From: Lithacetigena sp037446255 [NCBI: Coprothermobacterota bacterium]
Lineage (GTDB): Bacteria; Coprothermobacterota; HKB111
Length of the DNA: 64,000 nt
NCBI GenBank assembly: GCA_037446255.1
Contig: JBBIIY010000002.1
Location: 80,882 to 144,881, forward strand
Direction of reading: 5' to 3'
Made by a program: the position numbers and the translations under genes. Shown here piece after piece: positions 35,378-43,663 of this stretch. How positions within the stretch are numbered: the stretch's first letter is position 1; each line of letters opens with the position of its first letter. Under the pieces are notes generated by a model. The model was given only the letters and a program-made list of their open reading frames with translations, had not been told where the DNA came from and did no database searches.

Positions 35378-36277
35378 TTAGACCTGCAAATGTTTATGTA
35401 TAGACACCATACTACCTAATCCACCCAGTAAAGTTCCCATAACTAACAAACCTATAATAAGGGGTATTAGAATTTCTAAATCTGTTACCGGCTGTATAAA
35501 AAATGCCAGAGCTTCCTGATTAAGAGAGACTACCAACCGGTAATAAACTGCACTAAGTACTGAAACAGCCAAAAGAGTTCCAATCCATCCTATTACTATT
35601 CCTTCCAGAATAAAGGGAAAACGGATAAATGAGTTGCTCGCACCTAAGTATTTCATAATCCCAATTTCTTCTTGACGAGACATAACAGAAATACGGATGG
35701 TAGTTATAATCAAGAATATTGCTCCCAAAGAAAGAAGAGTGCTCAAAACCAAAAAAGCTGTATTCAACCACCCGGTAACTCTATTCAACAAATCTATTAA
35801 TTGTTCTCCATATTCCACAGTCTCAACCCCAGGATAACCTTGAATTTCTCGAGCCAGTTCAGGAACCATTTCAGCCTTCACTACTCTAACTCTAAAAAGG
35901 TCTGGTATAGGGTTATTTTCGCCGCTTAACCCTTCTAAAGGTATCCTGTTATTCATTGATTTGCTAAAATCCTCCAACCCCTGTTCCTTAGATACATAAG
36001 TGTAGTTTTTAACACCTTTAAGATTATCAAGTTTAAACTGTATTTCTTTCACATCAGCATCATTATGTAGAAAAACACCTATCTCAACATTAGACTCTAC
36101 ATTGGTGATAATTTGACCGGTATTTATAACTACCAGAAGAAACCCGCCGAAGATGGAAAGAGAAACAGCAATTATTCCTGCTGTAACTAAAACCAGCCAA
36201 ATATTTCTGAAAATTGAAACAAAACTCTGTCGCAAACAGTATCTCAATGAATTAATATTCAGTGCTGTAACCTCCAT
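35378..36277 (-). CDS. ftsX: Cell division protein FtsX
   Basis: 299 residues: an N-terminal cytoplasmic segment, a first membrane helix (about 26-50), a large extracytoplasmic domain (about 55-170) that docks the partner protein, then three membrane helices in the C-terminal half with the FtsX/MacB-type segment SRQEEIGIMKYLGASNSFIRFPFILEGI. FtsX works with FtsE to switch on a murein hydrolase at division. Its start overlaps ftsE by 26 bases. Confidence 0.94.
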   Translation of the reverse strand: MEVTALNINSLRYCLRQSFVSIFRNIWLVLVTAGIIAVSLSIFGGFLLVVINTGQIITNVESNVEIGVFLHNDADVKEIQFKLDNLKGVKNYTYVSKEQGLEDFSKSMNNRIPLEGLSGENNPIPDLFRVRVVKAEMVPELAREIQGYPGVETVEYGEQLIDLLNRVTGWLNTAFLVLSTLLSLGAIFLIITTIRISVMSRQEEIGIMKYLGASNSFIRFPFILEGIVIGWIGTLLAVSVLSAVYYRLVVSLNQEALAFFIQPVTDLEILIPLIIGLLVMGTLLGGLGSMVSIHKHLQV

Positions 36278-36941
36278 TTTGCTCGTCTCTAATAATACGC
36301 CCTTTTTTTAGAGCTATTACTCTTTTTTGCATGCGGTCTACTAAATCCCAGGCGTGTGTGGCAACAATTACTGTAGTTCCACCTTCGTTTATACTTTCAA
36401 AAAGTTTCATAAGCTGTTTTGAATTATCTCTGTCCACATTTCCTGTAGGTTCATCAGCCAGGATAATTAAGGGATCTTTAACAATAGCCCTGGCAATTCC
36501 TACTCTTTGCGCTTCTCCTCCAGATAACTCGGAAGGGAAAGCCTTCTCCTTGCCTGTTAGACCAACTTTCTCTAAGGCTAAAGGTACTTTTTGCCTGACT
36601 TTCCTGGGAGATTGCCCTAAAACCTCCAGGGCAAAAGCTACATTTTCATAAACAGTTTTTTGTTTCAATAACCGAAAGTCCTGAAAGACCATCCCAATCC
36701 GCCTGCGATATCTGATAAGTTCGCTCTCCATAAAATCGTTAATATTTCTTTTTAAAAAAAATATTGTACCCGCGGTGGGCATAACTTCCCGAAATAATAA
36801 TTTAATAAGTGTACTCTTCCCTGCTCCACTGGGACCAACCAGAAAAATAAATTCCCCTCGTTCTATGTGTAACGAAATACTTGCTACAGCTGGATGATTA
36901 CCATCATTATAAGACTTGGTCACATTCCTGAATTCAATCAA
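36252..36941 (-). CDS. ftsE: Cell division ATP-binding protein FtsE
   Basis: 229 residues. Walker A GPSGAGKST (36-44), Q-loop, signature LSGGEAQR, and Walker B IILADEPTGNVD are complete. It powers FtsX for activation of peptidoglycan hydrolysis. Start is TTG 36941 with GGAG 8 bases upstream; a 52-codon open frame ends on the overlapping TGA. Confidence 0.95.
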   Translation of the reverse strand: MIEFRNVTKSYNDGNHPAVASISLHIERGEFIFLVGPSGAGKSTLIKLLFREVMPTAGTIFFLKRNINDFMESELIRYRRRIGMVFQDFRLLKQKTVYENVAFALEVLGQSPRKVRQKVPLALEKVGLTGKEKAFPSELSGGEAQRVGIARAIVKDPLIILADEPTGNVDRDNSKQLMKLFESINEGGTTVIVATHAWDLVDRMQKRVIALKKGRIIRDEQNGGYSTEY

Positions 36942-37096
36942 GATAAAACTCCTTTTTCCTCATTGTCGCAAGTATAATTATAACCCAGATTTAAGTACTG
37001 GTCTAAATAACCCTGTAAATATGCCTGATAAAATATAGAAAATAATTGATTTATGTTATTAAATAGTTCAAAGTAAAAGTGCTGGCCGGCTTTCAT
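36938..37096 (-). CDS. Possible small protein upstream of ftsE
   Basis: 52 codons, ATG 37096 to a TGA that overlaps the ftsE TTG start by three bases (TTGA). The predicted peptide is rich in Phe, Tyr, Leu, Asn and Gln, with no recognisable domain. The overlap would allow coupling to ftsE. Against it: no good Shine-Dalgarno, and a plausible ftsE promoter lies inside it. I do not recognise it and treat it as a weak candidate. Confidence 0.25.
   Translation of the reverse strand: MKAGQHFYFELFNNINQLFSIFYQAYLQGYLDQYLNLGYNYTCDNEEKGVLS
36977..37005 (-). promoter_or_regulatory. Candidate ftsE promoter
   Basis: Minus strand: TAGACC (37000-37005), 17-base spacer, perfect TATAAT (36977-36982). A start point near 36970 would give a leader of about 30 bases before ftsE. 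The -35 match is moderate. Confidence 0.5.
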
Positions 37097-37104
37097 TCTG
37101 ACAA

Positions 37105-37141
37105 TAAAATTAAAGCAGTTATCCTTAAAGATAACTACTTT
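37105..37141 (-). terminator. Terminator-like hairpin after selB
   Basis: Minus strand: AAAGTAGTTATC pairs with GATAACTGCTTT across a 6-base loop (one G-T pair), followed by a T-rich tail (AATTTTATT). The left arm includes the last codons of selB. It separates the selenium genes from the ftsE operon. Confidence 0.6.
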
Positions 37142-39045
37142 TGTTTGTTTCTTAATTTGCGAACATTTCCGTCCCGAAAAGTTATTTTCTGATTATCAAA
37201 CCATTCAAGCAAAGGGATAGCGTATTTACGAGAAATATTAAACAAATCTTTAAAATCCCCCGGGCTAATTTCTTCTTTATTCATAAGATAATCAATAAAT
37301 CCTTTTTTTATGTTTTCAATTACAGAGGTTAAGAACACTAACTCTTCCGAAACCTTAATAATATCGCCTGTTTCTGCCATAGCTTTAAGCAAACTGTGCA
37401 GTTTATCTTTTTTCCATCCTTCCTTATTCATTATTTCAACTAATTCTTTAATAGTGGGGGGGGTAAATTTATTTTCCCCTAATAATCTCAACAAGGTAGT
37501 TCTACCTTCCAGCCATTCACCACTAAACACAGCTTTCAACCCTTTTAATCTTACTATTTGACCATTAACCTCCACCATACCTGAATCAACCAGGTACTTA
37601 ATAAAAATACGAAACTGCTTCACATCTAAACCGATAAGTTTATTCCTTAGCTCTTCCAGTAAAAAACCTGGAGAATGAGGATTGGCCTGATGATAATCAT
37701 GCAATTTTTGTTCCACAAATAATTTATTTTCTTCAAACCTTGATTTCAAGGAGACATATAATGGTTGTTCCGGGGGAAGTAAAACAAGTTTATCGGAATT
37801 TACCACTTCTTTAATTATTTCTTCTTCCTCTTTTTGGGAAATAAAGGAAAGTGCTGGAATATCAATCATAAAACTATCTTCATTATTAAGAATTTTTATT
37901 AACCTTGTAGAAGGATCTTCTAAATTTACTGCCGAGCTGAAAAGGGTTTTTTTTCTTCTTTTAATGGCATAGGGATCAAGTATACATCCTCCTCCAATGG
38001 TATTTATCGGAGAGTAACTTCTAATTATAAACCTATCTCCTTCACGGGCAACCACAGGTTCCTCAAGATAAATCTGTGCATAATTGGTTTCAGTTGGAAG
38101 AATTTCTTTTAAACCTGCAAATAAAACTCTTCCTAATACTTCGCTAGACCCATGGTAAAACCTTACTCTCTGACCGTGTTTCAACAGGATATTTTTTTTG
38201 GTTGGGAGTAATTCAATTTTTAAATCAAGTAAAGATGTAGGTTTATATGATTGTGGAGTACAAATTACCTCACCTCTCTTTATCTGACTAACTTTTACAT
38301 CAGGTAAATTCAAGGCTGCCCTTTCACCAGCAATTGCTTCTTCCACAGACTGATAGTGAACTTCTATAGACCTAACTTTTGAATTAAGCCCTTCTGGAAG
38401 TATTTCTATGCTCTGACCTTTTTTGACCATCCCATTAAATGTTGTACCGGTAACTACTGTACCAAAACCTGGCAGAGAAAAAACCCTATCAACAAAAAGG
38501 CGAAATGGTCCTGTGGTATCTCTAACCGGTAGAGAAAGAGAAAAATTATCAATTAATTCAATCAGATTAGCTATACCCGTATTGTTCACTGTTGAAGTAT
38601 AGACTATGGGAGCATTTTCTAAAAAACTATTTTTTACTCCCTCCCTGATCTCTTTTTCCAGGATTGGCAAGTCAATTTCACTCACCAGGTCAATTTTAGT
38701 TACAACTACAGTTCCCTTTTTTAATCCTAATAAATTCAAAATTGCCAGATGCTCGTTAGTTTGAGGCATAAATCCTTCATCAGCAGCTACAATCAGTAAA
38801 GCTAAATCTATACCATAGCAACCGCTGATCATCTTCCTCACTAACCGTTCGTGTCCTGGTACATCAATAAATCCAGCAATAACTCCTGAAGGCAGTTTTA
38901 AGTAAGCATAACCAAGTTCTATGGATATTCCTCTTTCTCTTTCTTCCTTCAGACGGTCAGTTTCGATACCTGTTAGGGATTTAACTAACCGGGTTTTACC
39001 ATGATCAATATGACCTGCAGTACCAACCACCATATAGTTTCGCAC
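37135..39045 (-). CDS. selB: Selenocysteine-specific elongation factor SelB
   Basis: 636 residues. The N-terminal GTPase has G1 GTAGHIDHGKT, G3 DVPGHE and G4 TKID, followed by EF-Tu-like beta barrels and a SelB-specific domain IV made of winged helices (C-terminal ~230 residues) that bind the SECIS hairpin in the mRNA. SelB delivers Sec-tRNA to UGA. Start GTG 39045 has GAGG 9 bases upstream; it lies 4 bases after selA. All partner genes are in the next 6 kb. Confidence 0.96.
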   Translation of the reverse strand: MRNYMVVGTAGHIDHGKTRLVKSLTGIETDRLKEERERGISIELGYAYLKLPSGVIAGFIDVPGHERLVRKMISGCYGIDLALLIVAADEGFMPQTNEHLAILNLLGLKKGTVVVTKIDLVSEIDLPILEKEIREGVKNSFLENAPIVYTSTVNNTGIANLIELIDNFSLSLPVRDTTGPFRLFVDRVFSLPGFGTVVTGTTFNGMVKKGQSIEILPEGLNSKVRSIEVHYQSVEEAIAGERAALNLPDVKVSQIKRGEVICTPQSYKPTSLLDLKIELLPTKKNILLKHGQRVRFYHGSSEVLGRVLFAGLKEILPTETNYAQIYLEEPVVAREGDRFIIRSYSPINTIGGGCILDPYAIKRRKKTLFSSAVNLEDPSTRLIKILNNEDSFMIDIPALSFISQKEEEEIIKEVVNSDKLVLLPPEQPLYVSLKSRFEENKLFVEQKLHDYHQANPHSPGFLLEELRNKLIGLDVKQFRIFIKYLVDSGMVEVNGQIVRLKGLKAVFSGEWLEGRTTLLRLLGENKFTPPTIKELVEIMNKEGWKKDKLHSLLKAMAETGDIIKVSEELVFLTSVIENIKKGFIDYLMNKEEISPGDFKDLFNISRKYAIPLLEWFDNQKITFRDGNVRKLRNKQK

Positions 39046-39049
39046 TCTG

Positions 39050-40411
39050 TTAAACCTCGTTCAGTAAACTTATCAGCTCTTCATCCTGTGTCTCTAAAAT
39101 CGTTCTCAGGTCAATAGTAAAAGAATCATTACTTATAGTGCCGATCAAAGGAGGGCTGGTATTTCTAAAATAAATGGACAATCCCTCAGCTGTTTTATCT
39201 TCTTTTTTAACTGCAATCAGTATGGTGGGAATAACGCAATCTGGTAAGGAACCTCCCCCGGTAGTTGAGGTGCCTTCAATAATCTCAAAATTTTTTTTAT
39301 TATCAACTTTTCTTAAAATATAGCGAGCTCTTTTTCTTAATTCGCTAACATCCATTAATAACATTCTGAAAAGAGGTGATTCTAAAAATAATCTATTTTC
39401 ATCAAAGTATAATTCCAGAACTGCCTCCAGCGCCACTACAGTCATTTTGTCTATTCTCAAGGCTCGTGATAGTGGATGTTGTTTTAATATTTTAATTAAT
39501 TGATTTTTACCAATTATTATTCCGCATTGAGGACCACCTAATAATTTATCGCCTGAAAAAAGAACCAGATCTACTCCTGCTTTAAGGCTGCCCTCGACTG
39601 TTGGTTCAGTTTTTAAATATTCTATAGGGTAATTTTTTAATAACCCGCTTCCCAGGTCTTCAATAGTTATAAGATTCCTTTCTCTCCCTAAACTTGTCAA
39701 TTTTTTTAAATCAACCTGCTGGGTAAATCCCTTGATAGAAAAATTACTGGGGTGCACTTTAAGCAGAGAAGAAGTGTTTTCATTAATGGCTTTGGAATAA
39801 TCGCTAATCCGGGTGATATTGGTTGTTCCAACTTCTATTAATTTAGCACCACTTTGCAGCATAATGTCCGGTACGCGAAATGAACCCCCTATTTCAACTA
39901 ACTCTCCACGAGAAACCAGGACCTCTTTTTCTCGGCAAAGAGCAGAAAGAACCAACAAAACAGCACCAGCATTATTATTTACCACGAAAGCTGACTCTCC
40001 CCCTGTCAATTTAGTTAACATATATTCAATATTTTCCAGTCTGCTTCCTCGTTCTCCTGAACTTAGATTATATTCCAAGTTAGAATAAGAGCTCATCACA
40101 TCCAAAACATTTATGCAGGATATCATCGGTAGTGGGCTTCTTCCCAGGTTTGTATGAAGTAACACTCCGGTACCATTTAAAACTTTCCTGATTCTTCTTT
40201 TTGAAATGAATTGTTTTACTTCATAAATGATGGTTTGTATGGAAATATCCAATTCAGGATTGCTTTTAGACTGAAGTCTTAATTTTACTAATTTATCATT
40301 TATAGCTTCTTTTACCAGATTCCTTGGGTACTGTTTGAAAAGTTCTCTAACCTCAGGATTAGATAAAATAGTTTCCATTGAAGGCAATTTCCTCAACTGA
40401 TTTTCTTTCAT
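39050..40411 (-). CDS. selA: L-seryl-tRNA(Sec) selenium transferase SelA
   Basis: 453 residues. Fold-type I PLP enzyme that converts Ser-tRNA(Sec) to Sec-tRNA(Sec) with selenophosphate. Typical blocks are RRIRKVLNGTGVLLHTNLGRSPLP, NNNAGAVLLVLSAL, EDLGSGLL, and the PLP-lysine loop VLFSGDKLLGGPQCGII. Length fits the bacterial decameric enzyme. GGAGG for its start lies inside the end of the desulfurase gene one base upstream, so the two are coupled. Confidence 0.96.
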   Translation of the reverse strand: MKENQLRKLPSMETILSNPEVRELFKQYPRNLVKEAINDKLVKLRLQSKSNPELDISIQTIIYEVKQFISKRRIRKVLNGTGVLLHTNLGRSPLPMISCINVLDVMSSYSNLEYNLSSGERGSRLENIEYMLTKLTGGESAFVVNNNAGAVLLVLSALCREKEVLVSRGELVEIGGSFRVPDIMLQSGAKLIEVGTTNITRISDYSKAINENTSSLLKVHPSNFSIKGFTQQVDLKKLTSLGRERNLITIEDLGSGLLKNYPIEYLKTEPTVEGSLKAGVDLVLFSGDKLLGGPQCGIIIGKNQLIKILKQHPLSRALRIDKMTVVALEAVLELYFDENRLFLESPLFRMLLMDVSELRKRARYILRKVDNKKNFEIIEGTSTTGGGSLPDCVIPTILIAVKKEDKTAEGLSIYFRNTSPPLIGTISNDSFTIDLRTILETQDEELISLLNEV

Positions 40412-41560
40412 TTAATCCCTCCTTAAAATCTCATTTAGAGATTTAGAAAAATATTGTATTTCATCATGAGTATTAAAAATACTAAAACTACATCTTATAG
40501 TGCCAATGGGAAAGGTACCCAGGCTTTTGTGGGCAAGAGGAGAACAATGCAGACCTGCCCTGACCATTATCCCATAATCTCTGTCAAGAATATTGGTAAT
40601 TGTGGATATATCTTTGTTTTTTATATTAAAAGAAAGAATCCCTGTGGTTTTCTTTGAGTCCAAGGGTCCGAATAAATTAATACTTTTTTCGCTTACTAAT
40701 TTCTCTATTAAAAAATCACGAAGTTTCCTTTCGTGTAAAACAACTGAAGATATTCCCATTTCTAATAGAAAATCTACTCCTGCTCCCAAACCTATTATTC
40801 CTACGGAATTCAAGGTACCTGACTCAAATTTATCCGGTAAAAAATCAGGTTGATATTCTTCTTCTGATTGACTGCCAGTTCCTCCTTCAATGAGTGGTTC
40901 TAATATACCAGCAAGCCTGGGTGATAGAACCACTCCTCCAGTCCCTTGAGGTCCATATAACCCTTTATGACCGGTAAAAGCAAAAGCATCTATATGCCAA
41001 TTATCTGCTTCTATGGTTTCAAAACCAGCTAATTGCGCTCCATCTACTAAAAAAAGGATATCATTAGAATGAGCTATTTTTCCAATCTTGGCTAAGGGTT
41101 GAATAGTTCCAGATACATTAGAAGCTCCCAAAACCGTAATCAGTTTTGCTCCCATTTGCGCCTGATTTTTCAGGGTTTCCAAGTCAATTAACCCCTCGGA
41201 GTTGGAAGGTATAAAAACAAGTTTAACGCCTTTCCTTTCAAGATTTCTAAGCGGTCTTATTACAGCATTATGTTCCATTGAAGACAGTATTACCCTGTCC
41301 CCGGGTTTTAATAATCCTTTTAAAACCATGTTTATGGCATAGGTTGAATTATAGGTGAAAATAACCCTCAGAGGGTCATTTACACCAAATAGTTGGGCAA
41401 CTTTGCATCTAACTCCATAAACTTTCTTGCTTGTCTCTATAGCCCATTGATAGTGACCCCTTCCTGTGCTGCCACCAATACTTTTCAAATGGTAGTCAAT
41501 AGTCTCAATAACCTTTTCTGGCTTAGGATAGGTGGTAGCGGCATTATCCAGGTAAATCAA
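40412..41560 (-). CDS. Cysteine desulfurase family (group II, selenocysteine lyase-like)
   Basis: 382 residues, class V aminotransferase fold. It starts IYLDNAATTYPKPEKV, has the PLP-lysine segment FTGHKGLYGPQGTGG, and the active Cys in VRAGLHCSPLAHKSLGT, the group II arrangement. Given its place between selA and selenium carrier genes, it probably mobilises selenium (or sulfur) from selenocysteine or cysteine for SelD. The start is TTG 41560, two bases after the DUF3343 stop codon. Confidence 0.9.
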   Translation of the reverse strand: MIYLDNAATTYPKPEKVIETIDYHLKSIGGSTGRGHYQWAIETSKKVYGVRCKVAQLFGVNDPLRVIFTYNSTYAINMVLKGLLKPGDRVILSSMEHNAVIRPLRNLERKGVKLVFIPSNSEGLIDLETLKNQAQMGAKLITVLGASNVSGTIQPLAKIGKIAHSNDILFLVDGAQLAGFETIEADNWHIDAFAFTGHKGLYGPQGTGGVVLSPRLAGILEPLIEGGTGSQSEEEYQPDFLPDKFESGTLNSVGIIGLGAGVDFLLEMGISSVVLHERKLRDFLIEKLVSEKSINLFGPLDSKKTTGILSFNIKNKDISTITNILDRDYGIMVRAGLHCSPLAHKSLGTFPIGTIRCSFSIFNTHDEIQYFSKSLNEILRRD

Positions 41561-41562
41561 AC

Positions 41563-41781
41563 CTAATCACTAACCTTTTGTAAACTATCAACAGGTATCT
41601 CATTGGTTTCCAGGAGTTTAACTGTCTTCTCCAGTATTGTTTCAGCTATGAGAATAGAAAGGTTGCAGGAAGGGTCAAGTTCCCGGGGAGTAGGAATTAT
41701 TTGATGGGGAATTTTCTCCTTCTCTAATATATGGTTCACTTTTAATACCAAGTTGGTAGTAGGGAGTTGAATTAAAATCAT
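41563..41781 (-). CDS. DUF3343 putative Se/S carrier protein
   Basis: 72 residues of the DUF3343 family, often annotated as putative selenium/sulfur carrier. A conserved Cys in ELDPSCNLSILI (about residue 49) is the likely carrier thiol. It overlaps the yedF stop by 4 bases (ATGA) and precedes the desulfurase, consistent with accepting Se from that enzyme. The role is inferred from context and family co-occurrence. Confidence 0.85.
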   Translation of the reverse strand: MILIQLPTTNLVLKVNHILEKEKIPHQIIPTPRELDPSCNLSILIAETILEKTVKLLETNEIPVDSLQKVSD

Positions 41782-42335
41782 AAGGAGGTTACATTCCCAA
41801 GTAAAAGGTATTTCAGTATTTCAAACATATTGGAAATATTTCCTGCTTTAAGTTCGTTTTCCAGGTTAAAATACTTCAAGCAAGTCCCGCATACCAGGAT
41901 ATTTACACCCATTTCTGCCAATTTTTGAAGAGGTTGACAGCAGTTTTCATCACAGGCTAAATACACTCCTGTATTCATCAGTACTAAAGTTTCAGGGAGA
42001 ATCGGAGATTGAATTAGAGTATTCAGGAAGGACTTCATTAATAATCCACCCAGCTCGTCATCCCCTTTACCCAGGCATCGCGATGAAAGAAACAATGTTT
42101 TACCATGATTGTCTTTATCTATTTTTGGGGTTTTCATTTCATTTTCCAGTCGTATTTTATAAATTCCCTCTTCCATTGTCCAATCGGCAGTAATATCTCT
42201 ACTGCTGGCAAACCTGAGCAGGTTATTTAAAGTAGTTTCGTTGTCAACTATTACCTCTAAACAATTGATTCCTTCTTCCAGAGCTTTTTTAACTCTAATA
42301 ACCGGTTGAGGACAGGGTAAACCTCTTAAATCCAT
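41778..42335 (-). CDS. yedF: Selenium metabolism protein YedF
   Basis: 185 residues. The N-terminal TusA-like domain has the carrier Cys in MDLRGLPCPQPVIRVKKAL; the C-terminal DsrE-like half includes LGKGDDELGGLLMKSFL and paired Cys in CDENCCQPL and VCGTCLKYF. This fusion is typical for selenium-using anaerobes (TIGR03527). Start ATG 42335; a TTG one codon upstream is also open. It lies 24 bases after selD. Confidence 0.9.
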   Translation of the reverse strand: MDLRGLPCPQPVIRVKKALEEGINCLEVIVDNETTLNNLLRFASSRDITADWTMEEGIYKIRLENEMKTPKIDKDNHGKTLFLSSRCLGKGDDELGGLLMKSFLNTLIQSPILPETLVLMNTGVYLACDENCCQPLQKLAEMGVNILVCGTCLKYFNLENELKAGNISNMFEILKYLLLGNVTSL

Positions 42336-42359
42336 CAATAACCTAATATCCCCCTCAAA

Positions 42360-43400
42360 TCAGATAATTTCTATTTTTTCTTCTTCATCTTTAACAAATG
42401 AGCCTATGATAGAGGCAGTTGAAAATCCTGCTTCCTTTAAAATCAACAAAAGAAGTTCAGCATTATTTTCCTCAACCACCACCAGCAATCCCCCTGAAGT
42501 TTGTGGGTCATAAAGTAGAATCGGGTCAAAAATCATATTATCATGAGTAATATTATTAATTACCTTTGGCGATGCCCATTTTTCATTTCTATAAGCTCCT
42601 CCGGGAACAAACCCGCTTAGAGCTAATTCATTAGCTTTTTTAAAAATAGGTATTTCACGAGCAATCATTTTAATACCTAACTTTGACTTATTTATCATGC
42701 TGAGAGCGTGAACTATCAAACCAAAGCCAGTAACATCGGTACAAGCCTTAATTTTAATCTTATGATTTTTCAATAATACCGGTAAATTGTTTAGTTTCTT
42801 CATGGAATAAGCTACACTATTTATTATATCCAGGGGGGCTTCGCCAGCTTTAAGAGCGGTAGAAACAATACCAGTGCCAATAGGTTTAGTAAGTATCAAT
42901 ACATCACCTTCATCAGCCCCGCCAACTCTCCACAGGTTATCTTTAGTACCAAATCCTGTGACTACCATACCATATTTAATCTCTTCATCTTCTATGGTAT
43001 GCCCTCCTCCAATTAATACTCCAGCTTCACCTGCTTTATCCTGCCCTCCAGCAAGTATCTGGCTCAAAACTTCTTTGGGTAATATAGAGCAAGGAAAAGC
43101 AATTATATTAAGTGCTAATTCAGGTAAACAACCCATGGTATAAATATCACTTATCGCATTAGCTGCTACTACCTGCCCAAAATCATAAGGGTTATCAAGA
43201 ATAGGGGTAATCATATCCACGGTTTGCACCAAAACCGAGTTTCCCTCGGTGGAATACACGGTGGCGTTTTCCCACCCTTCCCAATGAGAAAGCAGTTTGG
43301 AGTTATAAGGTAATTTTAAGCTGCTTAAGACCTCACCGAGGTCTCCTGGTCCAACTTTAGCAGCTCAACCAGCAGCTTTAGCAAAATCGGTTAACCTCAT
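42360..43400 (-). CDS. selD: Selenide, water dikinase SelD (selenoprotein, UGA-Sec12)
   Basis: 346 residues when the in-frame TGA at 43365-43367 is read as selenocysteine (residue 12). The N-terminus then reads MRLTDFAKAAGUAAKVGPGDL, the exact context of SelD's catalytic Sec/Cys. Without readthrough the protein would start at a GTG at 43259 and lose its active site. The rest has the AIR-synthase fold, ending with YDPQTSGGLLV. A SECIS-like hairpin lies at 43328-43344. The GGAG for the ATG is 7 bases upstream. It makes selenophosphate for SelA. Confidence 0.95.
43328..43344 (-). promoter_or_regulatory. SECIS-like hairpin after the selD UGA
   Basis: A perfect 7-bp stem AGACCTC/GAGGTCT with a GGT loop, 20 bases after the UGA. 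Bacterial SelB reads such a hairpin inside the coding region. The grdB hairpin has the same size and a GG-starting loop. Confidence 0.75.
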
Positions 43401-43450
43401 TTTATCCTCCTGTAGACATAATTAACCTAATATTCAAAAACTTTATCGGC

Positions 43451-43479
43451 TTGACTTATGAGCATAAATATCTTATCAT
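43451..43479 (+). promoter_or_regulatory. Promoter of the tRNA-Sec gene
   Basis: TTGACT (43451-43456), 17-base spacer, TATCAT (43474-43479). The start point would be at about the first base of the mature tRNA (43487), so little or no 5' processing would be needed. Confidence 0.7.
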
Positions 43480-43486
43480 AAAAAAT

Positions 43487-43582
43487 GGGAGTAGATGGGG
43501 CGCTGGTGTCCCTCCTGGACTTCAAATCCAATGGCAGGTGTGTTCCACCTGTGGTGGGTTCGATTCCCACATACTCCCGCCA
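43487..43582 (+). tRNA. selC: tRNA-Sec (TCA)
   Basis: 96 bases including CCA, the unusually long form expected for selenocysteine tRNA. Acceptor GGGAGTA pairs with TACTCCC. An extended D stem GGGGC/GTCCC, anticodon arm TGGA-CTTCAAA-TCCA with anticodon TCA (43522-43524), a long variable arm (GCAGGTG...CACCTG), and T arm GTGGG-TTCGATT-CCCAC are all visible. The eighth acceptor pair looks like G-A. Divergent from selD. Confidence 0.97.
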
Positions 43583-43663
43583 TATATTTTTGGAATATTT
43601 ATTACTGAATCAGTATTCAATAAGTTAAATTATTGCTAATATCGAAACTCTAAAAAGACTCTG

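Noticed and set aside
43365-43367. Stop codon truncating selD
   Set aside because: It matches the catalytic Sec position, followed by a hairpin and conserved sequence.
43451-43639. Open frame of 62 codons over the tRNA-Sec gene
   Set aside because: It covers the tRNA and has no conserved sequence or ribosome binding site.
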